Shown in pieces: positions 15,191-24,279 of a stretch of DNA of 37,217 nucleotides. Made by a program: the position numbers and the translations under genes. The stretch spans positions 1-37,217 of the forward strand of contig JAFCZU010000001.1 of assembly GCA_019314185.1 (NCBI GenBank), in the 5' to 3' direction. Each line of letters starts with the position of its first letter. The stretch's first letter is position 1. The DNA is from Deltaproteobacteria bacterium. Its GTDB lineage: Bacteria > Desulfobacterota > Desulfobacteria > Desulfobacterales > ETH-SRB1. The notes beneath the pieces were generated by a model. The model was not told the DNA's origin. It did not search any database and was given only the letters and a program-made list of their open reading frames with translations.

Positions 15191-15274
15191 AAGCGGTCAA
15201 TCAACTGATTAATCAAGCAATTACTCGCCTATCTACTCGATTGTTTGACCACTCGACCTCTCAACTACTCGACT
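15191..15274. repeat. iterated GTCGAG/GTCAAG words between qmoB and qmoC
   Basis: Words such as ACTCGA, GTCAA and CTCGAC recur at roughly 8-11 base steps through this spacer. Similar text lies ahead of fdhE (5455-5490). The steps are irregular, so it is a degenerate tandem repeat. Confidence 0.5.
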
Positions 15275-15281
15275 AATCTTT

Positions 15282-17621
15282 TTAGAATCCCTTGAACGGG
15301 TTTGGACCAAGTTCCTCAACCGTTTTCACAAAAGAATTAATCATCTCCGGAATCTTGTCATACTCATCAATTGCAATCTCGAACTGCGCTACGCGCTCCT
15401 CCTCCAGTGCCAAGCTTGCCAAAGCATCACCTATCTTCTTCATTCTAATATCAGCCAGCTCGCTGCCTTTCACAAAGTGACACTGATAGTCATCGCCATG
15501 TTTGCAGCCCAGCAGAAAAATACCGTCCATGCCCTGAGAAAGAGCATCCTTTATCCAGATTACATTAACAGAACCAAGGCATCTGACCGGAATAAACCTG
15601 ACATCAGCAGAATAGGTGAGCCTGTTCATTCCTGCAATGTCAAGAGCAGGATATGCATCATTTTCACAAATCAGTCCAAGAAATCTTAAGGGCGGTTCGT
15701 CGAAATCATCTTCAGAAGGAACGCTAATCGCCTTGACCATTGATCCAATACTATCGATATTATAATCGGCAAAACCAATTATACGCTCAGGACAGGCTCC
15801 CATACATGTCCCGCACCGTCTGCACCGTGTGGGATTAGGTTTTGGAGTCCCTTTTTCATCATCATCAAGAGCGCCAAACGGGCATTCTTCTGTACACCGT
15901 TTGCACTGAGTACATCTCTGAAAGAAAAAGTCCGGAAATGTCATATCTCCAGACCTTGGATGTACCGCAACACCCCTGTTTACAGATTCCAAGCATTGAA
16001 TAGCTTTCAGGGCAGCTCCGGTTGCATCTTCAATTGATTCTTCAATGGTCATGCTCCTTCGAACACCTCCGGCAGCATAAATACCGGTTCTCTGAGTTTC
16101 GTATGGAAAACAGATGAAGTTCGAATCGCAATATCCATTAAAAAGACCGATATCACGGAAAGCAGGCCCCTGCCTGTAAGCCAGATTAACAACAGGATCA
16201 TCCACGGTAACCGGAACCATGCCTGCCGCTAAAACAACCATATCAGCCTTAACCTGAATCTTTTCTCCAAGAAGAGTATTGTCTGCGTCAACAATCAGTC
16301 CGTCACCATTTTTTGATACACTGACAACATTCCCTTTGGTTAAAAAGATTCCTTCATCCTGCTGAATACTCTTGTAAAAATTCTCCTGTAGTCCTGGTGT
16401 CCGCATGTGCTGGTAAAAGATATATGCTTTACCGTCGGGATAATCTTCACGAACATACTTTGCCTGCTTGAGAGCTACAAGGCTTGTAACCGAACCGGTA
16501 TAGTCAAAGTCATTGTCATCATCCCCTTTGTCCGGACTTTGAATAAATACAACGGATTTTGCTTCATTTCCATCAGATGGCCTTGTTATCTTGCCCTTTG
16601 CAGCCATTTCCTCAAACTGATGATTGGTCACAACATCCGGCAACTTGCCAAATCCAAGATGAGCAAATTTATTTCCTTCAAGCGTATCCGGTCTCCAGCC
16701 TGCAGCAAGAACAACAGCTCCAAATAATTCACCATTCGGATCCAAAGCCAGAATATCCTTTTTACCTTTATTGTATTCCGCATAAACTTCAGCCAGCTTA
16801 TCAACATCAAGTTCTTTGCCTTTTTCATCAACTTTCATCTCGTCAGACAAAGGAAAAGGCACATCGAACTCTATTGCCTCTCCGGGTTTCTTAAAGGTTA
16901 CGGTAAATTCACCAGGCTGGCCGGCTATACGCGCAACTATAGTATTACACTTAATTGTTATATTCGGATATGCTTCAGCCTCTTTGATTTTGGCATTTAT
17001 TACAGGCGATATCAGATTTTCATATGGATCTTCGAGAGGAAGCTGAAGACGCATCTTAGCCGCATATCCACCAAGAGATGTTTCCTTTTCAACTATTGTC
17101 ACATCATAACCAGCCTTTGCAGCATCTATGGCCGCGGATATACCTGTTATGCCACCGCCGATAACAAGAATCTTTTTGCTGGTTGTTTCGAGTTTAAACG
17201 CTTCAGGCAGATCGATTTTTTCAACCTTTGCCATTCCCATCTTCAAATAGTCCTCGGCAAGCATCTGAACATGATCGATGAAATCTTCATCATCCTTTTG
17301 TTCTTCTGTAGGAGCCGGATATTCCGATCTGGGATGAGACCATATCACCTGTTCTCTCAAGTTGACCCTGTCAACAATGCAGCCGTCAAACTTGAACACA
17401 TCATAATTAATCCGTCGTGAACATCCTGCAATAACAAGGGTGTTAACCCCATCATCTGCAATATCCTTTTTTAACAGCTCAACCCCTTCTTTTCCACAAA
17501 GAAAAGGATGGGTTTTAACACTTATGCCCTTTTCTTTGGGCACATCACACAATTTCTCTATATTAAGGGCGTCCCCGATTCCACAACCTGTGCAGATATA
17601 TACACCATACTTTTTATCCAT
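15282..17621 (-). CDS. qmoB: quinone-interacting membrane-bound oxidoreductase subunit QmoB
   Basis: A 779-residue flavin and iron-sulfur subunit related to HdrA with an MvhD-like tail. It opens YGVYICTGCGIGDAL, as in QmoB. The FAD-binding motif is ILVIGGGITGISAAIDAAKA near residue 150. Two ferredoxin clusters are seen at CTQCKRCTEECPFGA and CRRCGTCMGACPERI (about 575-625). The last 130 residues (from LGLICENDAYPALDIAGMNR) carry the MvhD-type domain with LGCKHGDDYQCHF. It is thought to link QmoA and the APS reductase to QmoC. AGGAGG lies before the start, and it follows qmoA by 10 bases. Confidence 0.96.
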   Translation of the reverse strand: MDKKYGVYICTGCGIGDALNIEKLCDVPKEKGISVKTHPFLCGKEGVELLKKDIADDGVNTLVIAGCSRRINYDVFKFDGCIVDRVNLREQVIWSHPRSEYPAPTEEQKDDEDFIDHVQMLAEDYLKMGMAKVEKIDLPEAFKLETTSKKILVIGGGITGISAAIDAAKAGYDVTIVEKETSLGGYAAKMRLQLPLEDPYENLISPVINAKIKEAEAYPNITIKCNTIVARIAGQPGEFTVTFKKPGEAIEFDVPFPLSDEMKVDEKGKELDVDKLAEVYAEYNKGKKDILALDPNGELFGAVVLAAGWRPDTLEGNKFAHLGFGKLPDVVTNHQFEEMAAKGKITRPSDGNEAKSVVFIQSPDKGDDDNDFDYTGSVTSLVALKQAKYVREDYPDGKAYIFYQHMRTPGLQENFYKSIQQDEGIFLTKGNVVSVSKNGDGLIVDADNTLLGEKIQVKADMVVLAAGMVPVTVDDPVVNLAYRQGPAFRDIGLFNGYCDSNFICFPYETQRTGIYAAGGVRRSMTIEESIEDATGAALKAIQCLESVNRGVAVHPRSGDMTFPDFFFQRCTQCKRCTEECPFGALDDDEKGTPKPNPTRCRRCGTCMGACPERIIGFADYNIDSIGSMVKAISVPSEDDFDEPPLRFLGLICENDAYPALDIAGMNRLTYSADVRFIPVRCLGSVNVIWIKDALSQGMDGIFLLGCKHGDDYQCHFVKGSELADIRMKKIGDALASLALEEERVAQFEIAIDEYDKIPEMINSFVKTVEELGPNPFKGF

Positions 17622-17631
17622 GGATAACCTC

Positions 17632-18909
17632 CTACTTTCTCACCAGGGTTTGAATAGCCTTCAGGGCCATACCGGTTGCATTCTGGTTCGATGACACCAC
17701 ATCTGCCGGCTTGTTAGCACAGCCAGCGGCAAACATGCCACCTTTTTCAAAGTCATTAATAATAAAACCATCATCATTGTACTTAAGATCAGCCGGGAGC
17801 TTGACATTTTTAGTCGTTGGCTGCATACCGGTGGCAAGGACAACCATCTCGGCTTCCTGCCTGATTTTTTCACCGGTCACGGCATTTTCAGCAACTACAG
17901 TGATGTTTCCGGAGCCAGGATCTTCACTGACCTCTGCAACCTTGCCTTTAATCAAAAAGATATTTTTATCCTCTTTGATCTTTTTATAAAACTTTTCATA
18001 CCTCTGGCCCGAAGCCCTTACATCAATATAAAATACATATATCCTGGCATCCGGGTATTGCGCTCTTATATATGTTGTCTGCTTTAAGGAAGCCATACAG
18101 CAAACATATGAACAATAAGGAAGATGATTCTCATCTCTCGATCCCGCGCACTGAACAAAGGCAATACTCTCCGGAGCTTTATCGTCTGACGGCCTTAGGA
18201 TCTTTCCCTTTGTTGGACCATTGGGAGCTGCCAATCTTTCCATCATCATGTTTGTAATGATGTTCTTATACTTGCCAAACCCCAGGTTGTCTATCTTTGC
18301 AGCATCATACGGCTCCCATCCTGTAGCCCAGACAATGGCTCCTACATTCAGGTTTATAGTCTTTGCCTCTGTGCTCAGATCAATTGCATTATATTTGCAT
18401 GCCTCAACACACTTGTTGCATTCAGATCCCTTGCATACAGAAGAATCTACAACATATCGCATGGGAAAAGACATCTCAAAGGGTCTGTAAATCGCTTTTG
18501 TCTTATCTATGTTAAAATTAAATTCATTATTTCTTTCAACAGGACACACATCCACACAGTCATTACATGCCGTACAATCTTCATTAACAAATCTTGGATT
18601 TAATTTAATGGTTACATCATAATTGCCTGGTGTGCCATCAACCTTTTCCACCTCTCCAAGAGTTAATACTTTAATTCTTGGATTATCCTTTATTCTCCTG
18701 AAATTTATTTCAAGCCCACAGGTCGGAGGACAAAGCTTGGGAAAATACTGATTTAGCTGTGCCACCCTTCCGCCCATATAAGGATTTTTTTCAATCAGGA
18801 ATACCTCGTACCCCACTTCAGCGGCTTCGAGGGCAGTGGTTAATCCGCTTATCCCTCCTCCAACCACCAAAATGCTTCCGCCAGCAGGGGCTGCTTTATC
18901 TTCTGTCAT
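17632..18909 (-). CDS. qmoA: quinone-interacting membrane-bound oxidoreductase subunit QmoA
   Basis: A 425-residue flavoprotein related to HdrA. The FAD motif is ILVVGGGISGLTTALEAAE near residue 14. It is followed by the QmoA/HdrA-type CPPTCGLEINF. Two four-cysteine sets are visible, CTACNDCVDVCP and CKGSECNKCVEAC. The C-terminal half has the second flavin-binding part with MVVLATGMQP and a final GMFAAGC segment. I start at ATG 18909 because GGAGGGATAGC stands directly before it; the upstream ATG at 18924 would place this site inside the gene. It lies 243 bases after aprA, across a hairpin terminator and repeats. Confidence 0.96.
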   Translation of the reverse strand: MTEDKAAPAGGSILVVGGGISGLTTALEAAEVGYEVFLIEKNPYMGGRVAQLNQYFPKLCPPTCGLEINFRRIKDNPRIKVLTLGEVEKVDGTPGNYDVTIKLNPRFVNEDCTACNDCVDVCPVERNNEFNFNIDKTKAIYRPFEMSFPMRYVVDSSVCKGSECNKCVEACKYNAIDLSTEAKTINLNVGAIVWATGWEPYDAAKIDNLGFGKYKNIITNMMMERLAAPNGPTKGKILRPSDDKAPESIAFVQCAGSRDENHLPYCSYVCCMASLKQTTYIRAQYPDARIYVFYIDVRASGQRYEKFYKKIKEDKNIFLIKGKVAEVSEDPGSGNITVVAENAVTGEKIRQEAEMVVLATGMQPTTKNVKLPADLKYNDDGFIINDFEKGGMFAAGCANKPADVVSSNQNATGMALKAIQTLVRK

Positions 18910-18990
18910 GCTATCCCTCCGCATTATAAATAAAAAAATTAATTAATTTGCAAAAAAGTCAGAAAATCAGCTTTCTACGAAAGATGTCAA

Positions 18991-19076
18991 ATGTTAGGTG
19001 TTAAGTGCTAACCATATGATTAAACAAACAATCACTTTTACTTAACACTTAACACATAACACTTAACACCTAATCA
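18991..19076. repeat. TTAACACTTAACACC-type repeats between aprA and qmoA
   Basis: GTTAGGTGTTAAGTG at 18992-19006 faces CACTTAACACCTAA at 19060-19073, and the right side repeats AACACTTAACAC units. Related words occur near 4560, 32360 and 34450. Confidence 0.6.
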
Positions 19077-19084
19077 ACTCTATT

Positions 19085-19117
19085 AAAAACCTCCAGGCAT
19101 CTTACGACACCTGGAGG
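19085..19117 (-). terminator. hairpin with U-run between aprA and qmoA
   Basis: CCTCCAGG, a 12-base loop and CCTGGAGG form a perfect 8-base stem followed by GTTTTTAAT on the minus strand, 36 bases after the aprA stop. It may stop a share of transcripts so that AprBA exceeds Qmo. Confidence 0.7.
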
Positions 19118-19152
19118 CAGATTATTTCGACTAAAAACAGCCGAATTTTCGA

Positions 19153-21132
19153 TTAATCAGGAATAATTTTAACATAATCCCTTTTAAACATTTCCCATGT
19201 TGCTGCTTTAGGATCATACTTTGACTCTGTAAAGCAGAACCAGTTCTCATCATCCTGGCCAGGATAATCAGACTGATAGTAGAACCCGGGATAACGTGTC
19301 TCTTTACGAAACTGGATGTGACGCAAATGAGCTTCAACAGTCCAGATACGATGATAGATTTCCCAGCATCTCATCAGCTCATGGACATCTCCGGCAGCAA
19401 GCTTCTCGCTGTCTTCACGCATTGTCTGGAGCAGATCCATTACAATTTCAAGAGACTTGGTGCTGGTCTGATAGAAAGTGGCTGTGCCAGCTCCATACTC
19501 ATGGGTAGCCTTCATAAGCCTCATCGCCATTCCAGCAGGCTTGAGATAATTCGGATTAATATCGACCGCAGTAGTATATTCACAGTTGTCAAGATATGTT
19601 CTTACAGGCTTGTAAACCATGTCAACTGCCTCTTCCTTTGTCATGCTGATTGTGGGCGTAAAATCAGCATGATCAGCAGCATATCTTGCCATAGACTTGC
19701 CGACCATACGTCCTTCAGCATGAGAACCGGATGAGAACTTGTGTCCTGAACCGCCAACACCATCGCCTGAAGTAAACAGACCGTCAACCGTTGTCATGCG
19801 GTTGTAAATCTTTCCATTAGCTGCCTTAATCTTGTATGAATCAGGCACCCAGTCAAAATCAGGCCCTGAAGTCCAGAGACCGCAGCATCCTGAATGTGAT
19901 CCAAGCAGATACGGCTCTGTGGGCATAATCTCGGAAACTTTCTTTTCAGGCTCGCAGTTCTGCGCACACCACAGGTTTGCCTGGCCGCAAGTCATGTCAA
20001 GAAAATCTTCCCATGCCTCTGATTCAAGGCTCTTAAGCTCTTTTTTATCCAGTTTTGCTCCAAGCTCAGCAAGAGCTGTAACAGTATCCATCTGAATAGG
20101 CCCGCGCCCTTCTTTCATTTCAAACAGCATCAAATGGTTCCTCAGACAGGTCGGCGTTATTGCCGCTGTTCCATAAGGAGCATATTTCTCAAGCTCTGCC
20201 TTGGCAGCATCGCTCGCCACATAATTCTCTCCAAGACCGTTTATTGCTTTAGCCTTAAACAGTAGGAACCATGCGCCAACAGGACCATAACCATCCTTAA
20301 AACGAGCCGGGGTGAATCTGTTTTCCATCATTGTAAGCTCGGCGCCTACCTTCATGCACATGGTGTACGTAGAGCCTGCATTCCATACAGGATACCATGC
20401 ACGACCCTTTCCTTCACCAACGCTTCGAGGCTGATAAATGTTAACAGCGCCGCCGCATGCAACCATCATGGTTTTACACTTAATTATATAAATTTTATTC
20501 TCGCGCACGGAAAAACCAACAGCGCCTGCAATCTGATTTTCTTTGTTGGCATCGAGAAGAAGTTCGACAATAAAGCAACGCTCTATAATATTTTCGTCTC
20601 CAAGAGCCAGTTTGGCGGCTTCAGAAACAATTCTCTTATAAGATTCGCCGTTGATCATTGCCTGCCATTTACCTGTGCGGACAGCTTTAGCGCCTGCCTT
20701 TAATGTCCCCATCTTCTGGCCCTTCTTGCCATTAAGGGTTTTCCCTTCTGTATCTTTCTTCCATATGGGAAGACCCCATTCCTCAAACAGATGAACAGAA
20801 TCATCAACATGACAGCCCAGATCAAAGATCAGGTCTTCACGAACAATACCCATAAGGTCATTTCGTACCATGCGGACGTAGTCCTCAATTGCATTTTCGC
20901 CGATATAAGTGTTAATTGCAGACAGACCCTGAGCAACAGCGCCGCTGCGCTCCATGGCAGCCTTGTCGCACAGCAAAACTGTCTGACCTTCAGACATCCA
21001 CTTTTTTATTTCAAAAGCAGTGCCTGTCGCAGCCATACCGCCACCGACGATCAGAATGTCGACCTCTCGTTCTTCGACTTCCGGATCTCTTACGGCTTTA
21101 AGTTCACCCAAAGGTTTATTTGGTAATGCCAT
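19153..21132 (-). CDS. aprA: adenylylsulfate reductase alpha subunit
   Basis: A 659-residue FAD subunit of dissimilatory APS reductase, which reduces APS to sulfite and AMP in the cytoplasm. The N-terminal FAD motif is ILIVGGGMAATGTAFEIKKW near residue 25, within the fumarate reductase-like fold. Family segments are clear: DKAAMERSGAVAQGLSAINT, NRFTPARFKDGYGPVGAWFL, and SHSGCCGLWTSGPDFDWVPD. The length is that of AprA proteins. AAGGAGG lies before the ATG at 21132. It follows aprB by 80 bases and is followed by a terminator-like hairpin before qmoA. Confidence 0.98.
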   Translation of the reverse strand: MALPNKPLGELKAVRDPEVEEREVDILIVGGGMAATGTAFEIKKWMSEGQTVLLCDKAAMERSGAVAQGLSAINTYIGENAIEDYVRMVRNDLMGIVREDLIFDLGCHVDDSVHLFEEWGLPIWKKDTEGKTLNGKKGQKMGTLKAGAKAVRTGKWQAMINGESYKRIVSEAAKLALGDENIIERCFIVELLLDANKENQIAGAVGFSVRENKIYIIKCKTMMVACGGAVNIYQPRSVGEGKGRAWYPVWNAGSTYTMCMKVGAELTMMENRFTPARFKDGYGPVGAWFLLFKAKAINGLGENYVASDAAKAELEKYAPYGTAAITPTCLRNHLMLFEMKEGRGPIQMDTVTALAELGAKLDKKELKSLESEAWEDFLDMTCGQANLWCAQNCEPEKKVSEIMPTEPYLLGSHSGCCGLWTSGPDFDWVPDSYKIKAANGKIYNRMTTVDGLFTSGDGVGGSGHKFSSGSHAEGRMVGKSMARYAADHADFTPTISMTKEEAVDMVYKPVRTYLDNCEYTTAVDINPNYLKPAGMAMRLMKATHEYGAGTATFYQTSTKSLEIVMDLLQTMREDSEKLAAGDVHELMRCWEIYHRIWTVEAHLRHIQFRKETRYPGFYYQSDYPGQDDENWFCFTESKYDPKAATWEMFKRDYVKIIPD

Positions 21133-21212
21133 ATTATATCCTCCTTAAAATATTTTATTCATAATTGATCATTTACTCTATTACTGTATCAGGACAAAAA
21201 TTTGTGAATGTT

Positions 21213-21647
21213 TTAGACTGTAGCAGGCGTTGGAATTACATAACCATCCGCCTCTTCAGTACAAAGCAATTCACTATCGAGCGCCTTTCCTTTCATGTCA
21301 AGATAAGCATTAGCAGTTCCCTCAGGAGTAGTCCGAATCGGGAATTTAAAACGTTTGACAAGACCATTTCTGAATTTACACGTCCACATAACATCTTCAG
21401 TTCCAAGCATAGGCATTATGCTGCTTCCAAGAGGCACAAAATCTGAATAACCTCTAACCTCGATTGCCTGGGTAGGACAAATCTTTACGCATGAGAAACA
21501 TTCCCAGCACTGATCAGGCTCCTGATTGTATGCCTTCATAGCATTAGGATCCAACACCATCAAATCATTAGGACAAATGTACATGCAGGCTGTTTTGTCC
21601 CCGCCTTTGCAGCCATCACATTTTTCTTGAATTACAAAACTTGGCAT
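21213..21647 (-). CDS. aprB: adenylylsulfate reductase beta subunit
   Basis: A 144-residue ferredoxin-like subunit that passes electrons to the AprA flavin. The first 4Fe-4S set has the AprB insertion, CDGCKGGDKTACMYICP (about 10-26); the second is CWECFSCVKICP (about 48-59). The C-terminal part beyond residue 70 is the tail that wraps the alpha subunit in known structures. TAGGAGG lies before the ATG at 21647. It is the first gene of the aprBA-qmoABC block, with a long A/T-rich upstream region. Confidence 0.97.
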   Translation of the reverse strand: MPSFVIQEKCDGCKGGDKTACMYICPNDLMVLDPNAMKAYNQEPDQCWECFSCVKICPTQAIEVRGYSDFVPLGSSIMPMLGTEDVMWTCKFRNGLVKRFKFPIRTTPEGTANAYLDMKGKALDSELLCTEEADGYVIPTPATV

Positions 21648-22043
21648 TAATTATACCTCCTAATTTTGCTTTGTAAGAATTATTATTATGAAGTTTCAGT
21701 CAATTTTCCCCTAAATGTTTTTGCACCTCCCTTCATGTTTGTGGCTCAAAATAACAATTTGGGACCATCGAAGTTAGATTATTAATATTCATAAAATATA
21801 GTTTGAGGCAACCAATAAAACACACAAAAACAAAAGATTGCAAAAAAACAAATATACCTTTTAAATTCATATATATATGATACTAAAATAGATCCATTAA
21901 CTACCATTCAACATTTTGTTTGTCAAGAACTTTTAGGCAAACAAATCTTAAATTATGCAAACAGTCATATGACGTAAGCATCAAAAACAATATCTGGATA
22001 ACTCAAAAATTTGAACACTATATATTGTATTGAAAATATGAAG

Positions 22044-22069
22044 TTAAAATGTCTTTACAGACATTTTAA
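22044..22069. repeat. perfect 11-base hairpin TTAAAATGTCT / AGACATTTTAA
   Basis: The arms at 22044-22054 and 22059-22069 surround TTAC. It lies about 400 bases upstream of aprB on the regulatory side, with no U-run that would make it a terminator. Confidence 0.6.
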
Positions 22070-22158
22070 TGTTGACATGAAAAGCTGAAATGATACCTAA
22101 ACCTTATTATAGGTTCACGGTTCCAGGTTCAGGGTTAATCGCGTGGCGATTTTGTTCG

Positions 22159-22183
22159 GTCTGCCTGTGCGTTGCAGGCAGAC
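22159..22183. repeat. REP-like hairpin GTCTGCCTG / CAGGCAGAC
   Basis: Perfect 9-base arms at 22159-22167 and 22175-22183 around TGCGTTG. G/C rich in an A/T-rich region. Confidence 0.65.
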
Positions 22184-22246
22184 AGGTGCCACTGATTTCA
22201 CAAGGCAAGCATCATGAGCCTGTCAACCTTTGAACCGTTGAAAAGA

Positions 22247-22330
22247 TGAACGTCGAACATCGAATTTTGAATATTGTTGTCGCTGCGCTTCTCAGTTTTA
22301 TAAAATCACTGGAGCAAAGCGATTCCTTAA
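22247..22330. repeat. copy of the GAACGTCGAACATCG dispersed repeat
   Basis: TGAACGTCGAACATCGAA at 22247-22264 is identical to the left arm of the larger palindrome at 37005. The following CAGTTTTATAAAATCACTGG centre also resembles the centre of that copy. Confidence 0.65.
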
Positions 22331-22376
22331 CTTCAAACACTTTAGCCTTGAACCCGAACCAAGGAATAACCATCTG

Positions 22377-23105
22377 ATGAATGACAATATAATACCCCTC
22401 TCCTTAGAAGATACTTTCAAATTTTCATGCTCAAACAATATCCCATGTTTTAATGAATGCTGCCAAGATCTTCAGCAGTTTTTAACCCCTTATGATATTT
22501 TACGTCTTAAAAACTGCCTTGGCATACCATCCGGTCTTTTCCTGAAGCAATATACGACAAAACATACAGGCCCTGAATCAGGTCTTCCGATTATTACTTT
22601 AAAAGCAGATGGTCCTGAATTAAAATGCCCTTTTGTTACTCCATCAGGCTGCAGTGTTTACAATCATCGTCCATCATCATGCCGCATGTATCCTCTTGCA
22701 CGAGTTGTATCTCGATCAAGAGAAACAGGGAAAGTAACCGAACAATATATGCTGATAAAAGAGTCCTACTGCCTCGGACACAACCAGAAAAAAACATGGA
22801 CTATCCGTCAATGGGAAGAAAGTCAGGGAGTTGGTATCTATAATGAAATGAACGACCTGCTTATGAAAATCATCAGCTTGAAAAACCGCCTTATGCCTAG
22901 CCGAATAGATGTTAAATCAGAGTACTTTTTTTATATGGCATGTTATAATCTTGATACATTCAGATCACACATATTTGAAAAAGGTATATTAGACAACCTC
23001 GACCTGAATTCCGAAACCCTGAACGCAGTAAAGGATGACGATGAAGCGCTCTTAAAACTCGGATTTCAGTGGATTAAACAGACGCTTTTTAGCGGTGACA
23101 ATTAA
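22377..23105 (+). CDS. YkgJ-type cysteine cluster protein
   Basis: A 242-residue protein of the YkgJ (CxxCxxCC, putative zinc or iron chelating) family. Cysteines are visible at FSCSNNIPCFNECC (about 18-31), CPFVTPSGCSVYNHRPSSCR (about 83-102) and CLGH near 136. The conserved Y-N-H-R-P-x-x-C-R segment is typical of the family. There is no signal peptide. It is clearly paralogous to the gene at 24280-25065: both share a YDxLRLKxxLGI segment after the first cysteines and a Y-N-x-D-x-F-R segment near the end. AAGGAA precedes the start. Function in this family is unknown beyond likely metal binding. Confidence 0.85.
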   Translation: MNDNIIPLSLEDTFKFSCSNNIPCFNECCQDLQQFLTPYDILRLKNCLGIPSGLFLKQYTTKHTGPESGLPIITLKADGPELKCPFVTPSGCSVYNHRPSSCRMYPLARVVSRSRETGKVTEQYMLIKESYCLGHNQKKTWTIRQWEESQGVGIYNEMNDLLMKIISLKNRLMPSRIDVKSEYFFYMACYNLDTFRSHIFEKGILDNLDLNSETLNAVKDDDEALLKLGFQWIKQTLFSGDN

Positions 23106-23452
23106 ACATTTACTCAAAAATTCATCACAAAAACACGAAATAAACCTTAAAGTTAAATTATTAGCCACAGACAAACACAGACTTTCATTATCTTATCTGT
23201 GGTTGAATATAGAATTTCTATACGACCTAAAATGAGCGATCAGCATTAGCTTTTAGATGTTAGCACAATAATTTCATTATATTGCTAAAAGTCAAGATTC
23301 TTACCCAGTGCGTAAAAGGCAAACTGCTTGTAACCACCCGGAATAAGACCTGATCGCCCATGCAGGTATTGTCAAGCCATTAACATTCGTTTTTTTCGTG
23401 TTTTCAATTTTTCGTGCTTTCGTGATAGTTTTTTCCTGAAAGTGAGCCCAAT
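23106..23452. other. spacer with repeat text ahead of the SDR gene
   Basis: Contains CCACAGAC/TCTGTGG words (23165-23204) and a copy of TTTCGTGCTTTCGTGAT at 23410-23426, facing ATCACAAAAACACGAAA at 23124-23140. The 17-base copy recurs at 32314-32330. No gene is seen. Confidence 0.5.
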
Positions 23453-24268
23453 ATGAAACTAAAAAACAAAACAGCCCTGGTACTCGGATCTATAAAAGGT
23501 ATAGGAAAAGGCATCGCTATTGCCCTTGCAAATGAAGGTGTAAGGGTTGCCTTAAACTATTATGACTGGGAAGATAGTCTTGATGAAATGAAGAAAGATT
23601 TTGACCGGACCGGCCAGGAATATCTTATTGTCAAGACAAACCTGCTTGAAACCAAAAAAACACCCGGGCTTATAAAAAAAGTAGTAGATCGTTTCGGAGG
23701 CATCGACATTCTGATAAATAATATTGAGCGTGGGGGATGGCCTGTAGTTCATGGATCGTATGTGCAAGAGCAATGGGACCTTGAATTAGCAACCACGCTT
23801 CGCTCAAAATGGTGGATTTTTAATTCGGCGCTTCCACATCTAAAAAAATCAGGGGACGGCGTTGTAATAAACCTATCTTCCATTGCGGGAATTGTAGGAC
23901 GGTCCGGCCCGGCCGGCTATATCTTCAACGACGGATATGCTGCCGCAAACCGTGGGATATCATTATTGACGGAAACATGGGCAAGAATCGGCGCCCCACA
24001 GGTTCGTGTTAATGAAATCATGCTGGGTATTGTCGAAACCAGGCATGGAGAAAAAACCAGGGGCTGGAAATTACTTACAAAAGAGCAAAAACAGTCCCTG
24101 ATAGATCACACACTGCTCAATCGAACAGGCAAAATCGAGGATGTGACAAAAGCGGTAATTTTTATGATTAAAGATGCACCTTTTATGACAGGAACCATAT
24201 TAAGACTTGACGGAGGCTATATATTAGGCGGTGAAAAGGTTGTGCCAATGCCGGATGGAGTAGTATAG
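23453..24268 (+). CDS. SDR family oxidoreductase-like protein with altered catalytic motif
   Basis: A 271-residue short-chain dehydrogenase/reductase with a Rossmann fold. The cofactor motif G-S-x-K-G-I-G-K-G is near residues 12-20, and NNIERGG stands where NNAG is usual. The catalytic Ser is in INLSSIAGIVG. The Tyr region reads DGYAAANRGISLL, so the usual Y-x3-K is Y-x3-N. The C-terminus has the usual GTILRLDGGYILGG. Loss of the Lys suggests weak or changed catalysis. Substrate and cofactor preference cannot be told. It sits between two paralogous YkgJ-type genes. The ribosome binding site is weak. Confidence 0.85.
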   Translation: MKLKNKTALVLGSIKGIGKGIAIALANEGVRVALNYYDWEDSLDEMKKDFDRTGQEYLIVKTNLLETKKTPGLIKKVVDRFGGIDILINNIERGGWPVVHGSYVQEQWDLELATTLRSKWWIFNSALPHLKKSGDGVVINLSSIAGIVGRSGPAGYIFNDGYAAANRGISLLTETWARIGAPQVRVNEIMLGIVETRHGEKTRGWKLLTKEQKQSLIDHTLLNRTGKIEDVTKAVIFMIKDAPFMTGTILRLDGGYILGGEKVVPMPDGVV

Positions 24269-24279
24269 GTGTTCACACT

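Larger units (their letters stand above)
21648..22376. other. long spacer between aprB and a divergent YkgJ-type gene
   Basis: The aprB side (21648-22070) is A/T rich. A minus-strand TTGACA lies at 21926-21921, but only weak -10 boxes follow at 17-19 bases, so the apr promoter is uncertain. A perfect 11-base hairpin is at 22044-22069. The right side (22108-22365) is a mosaic of repeats: a REP-like hairpin and a GAACGTCGAACATCG copy. No gene is seen. Confidence 0.6.
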
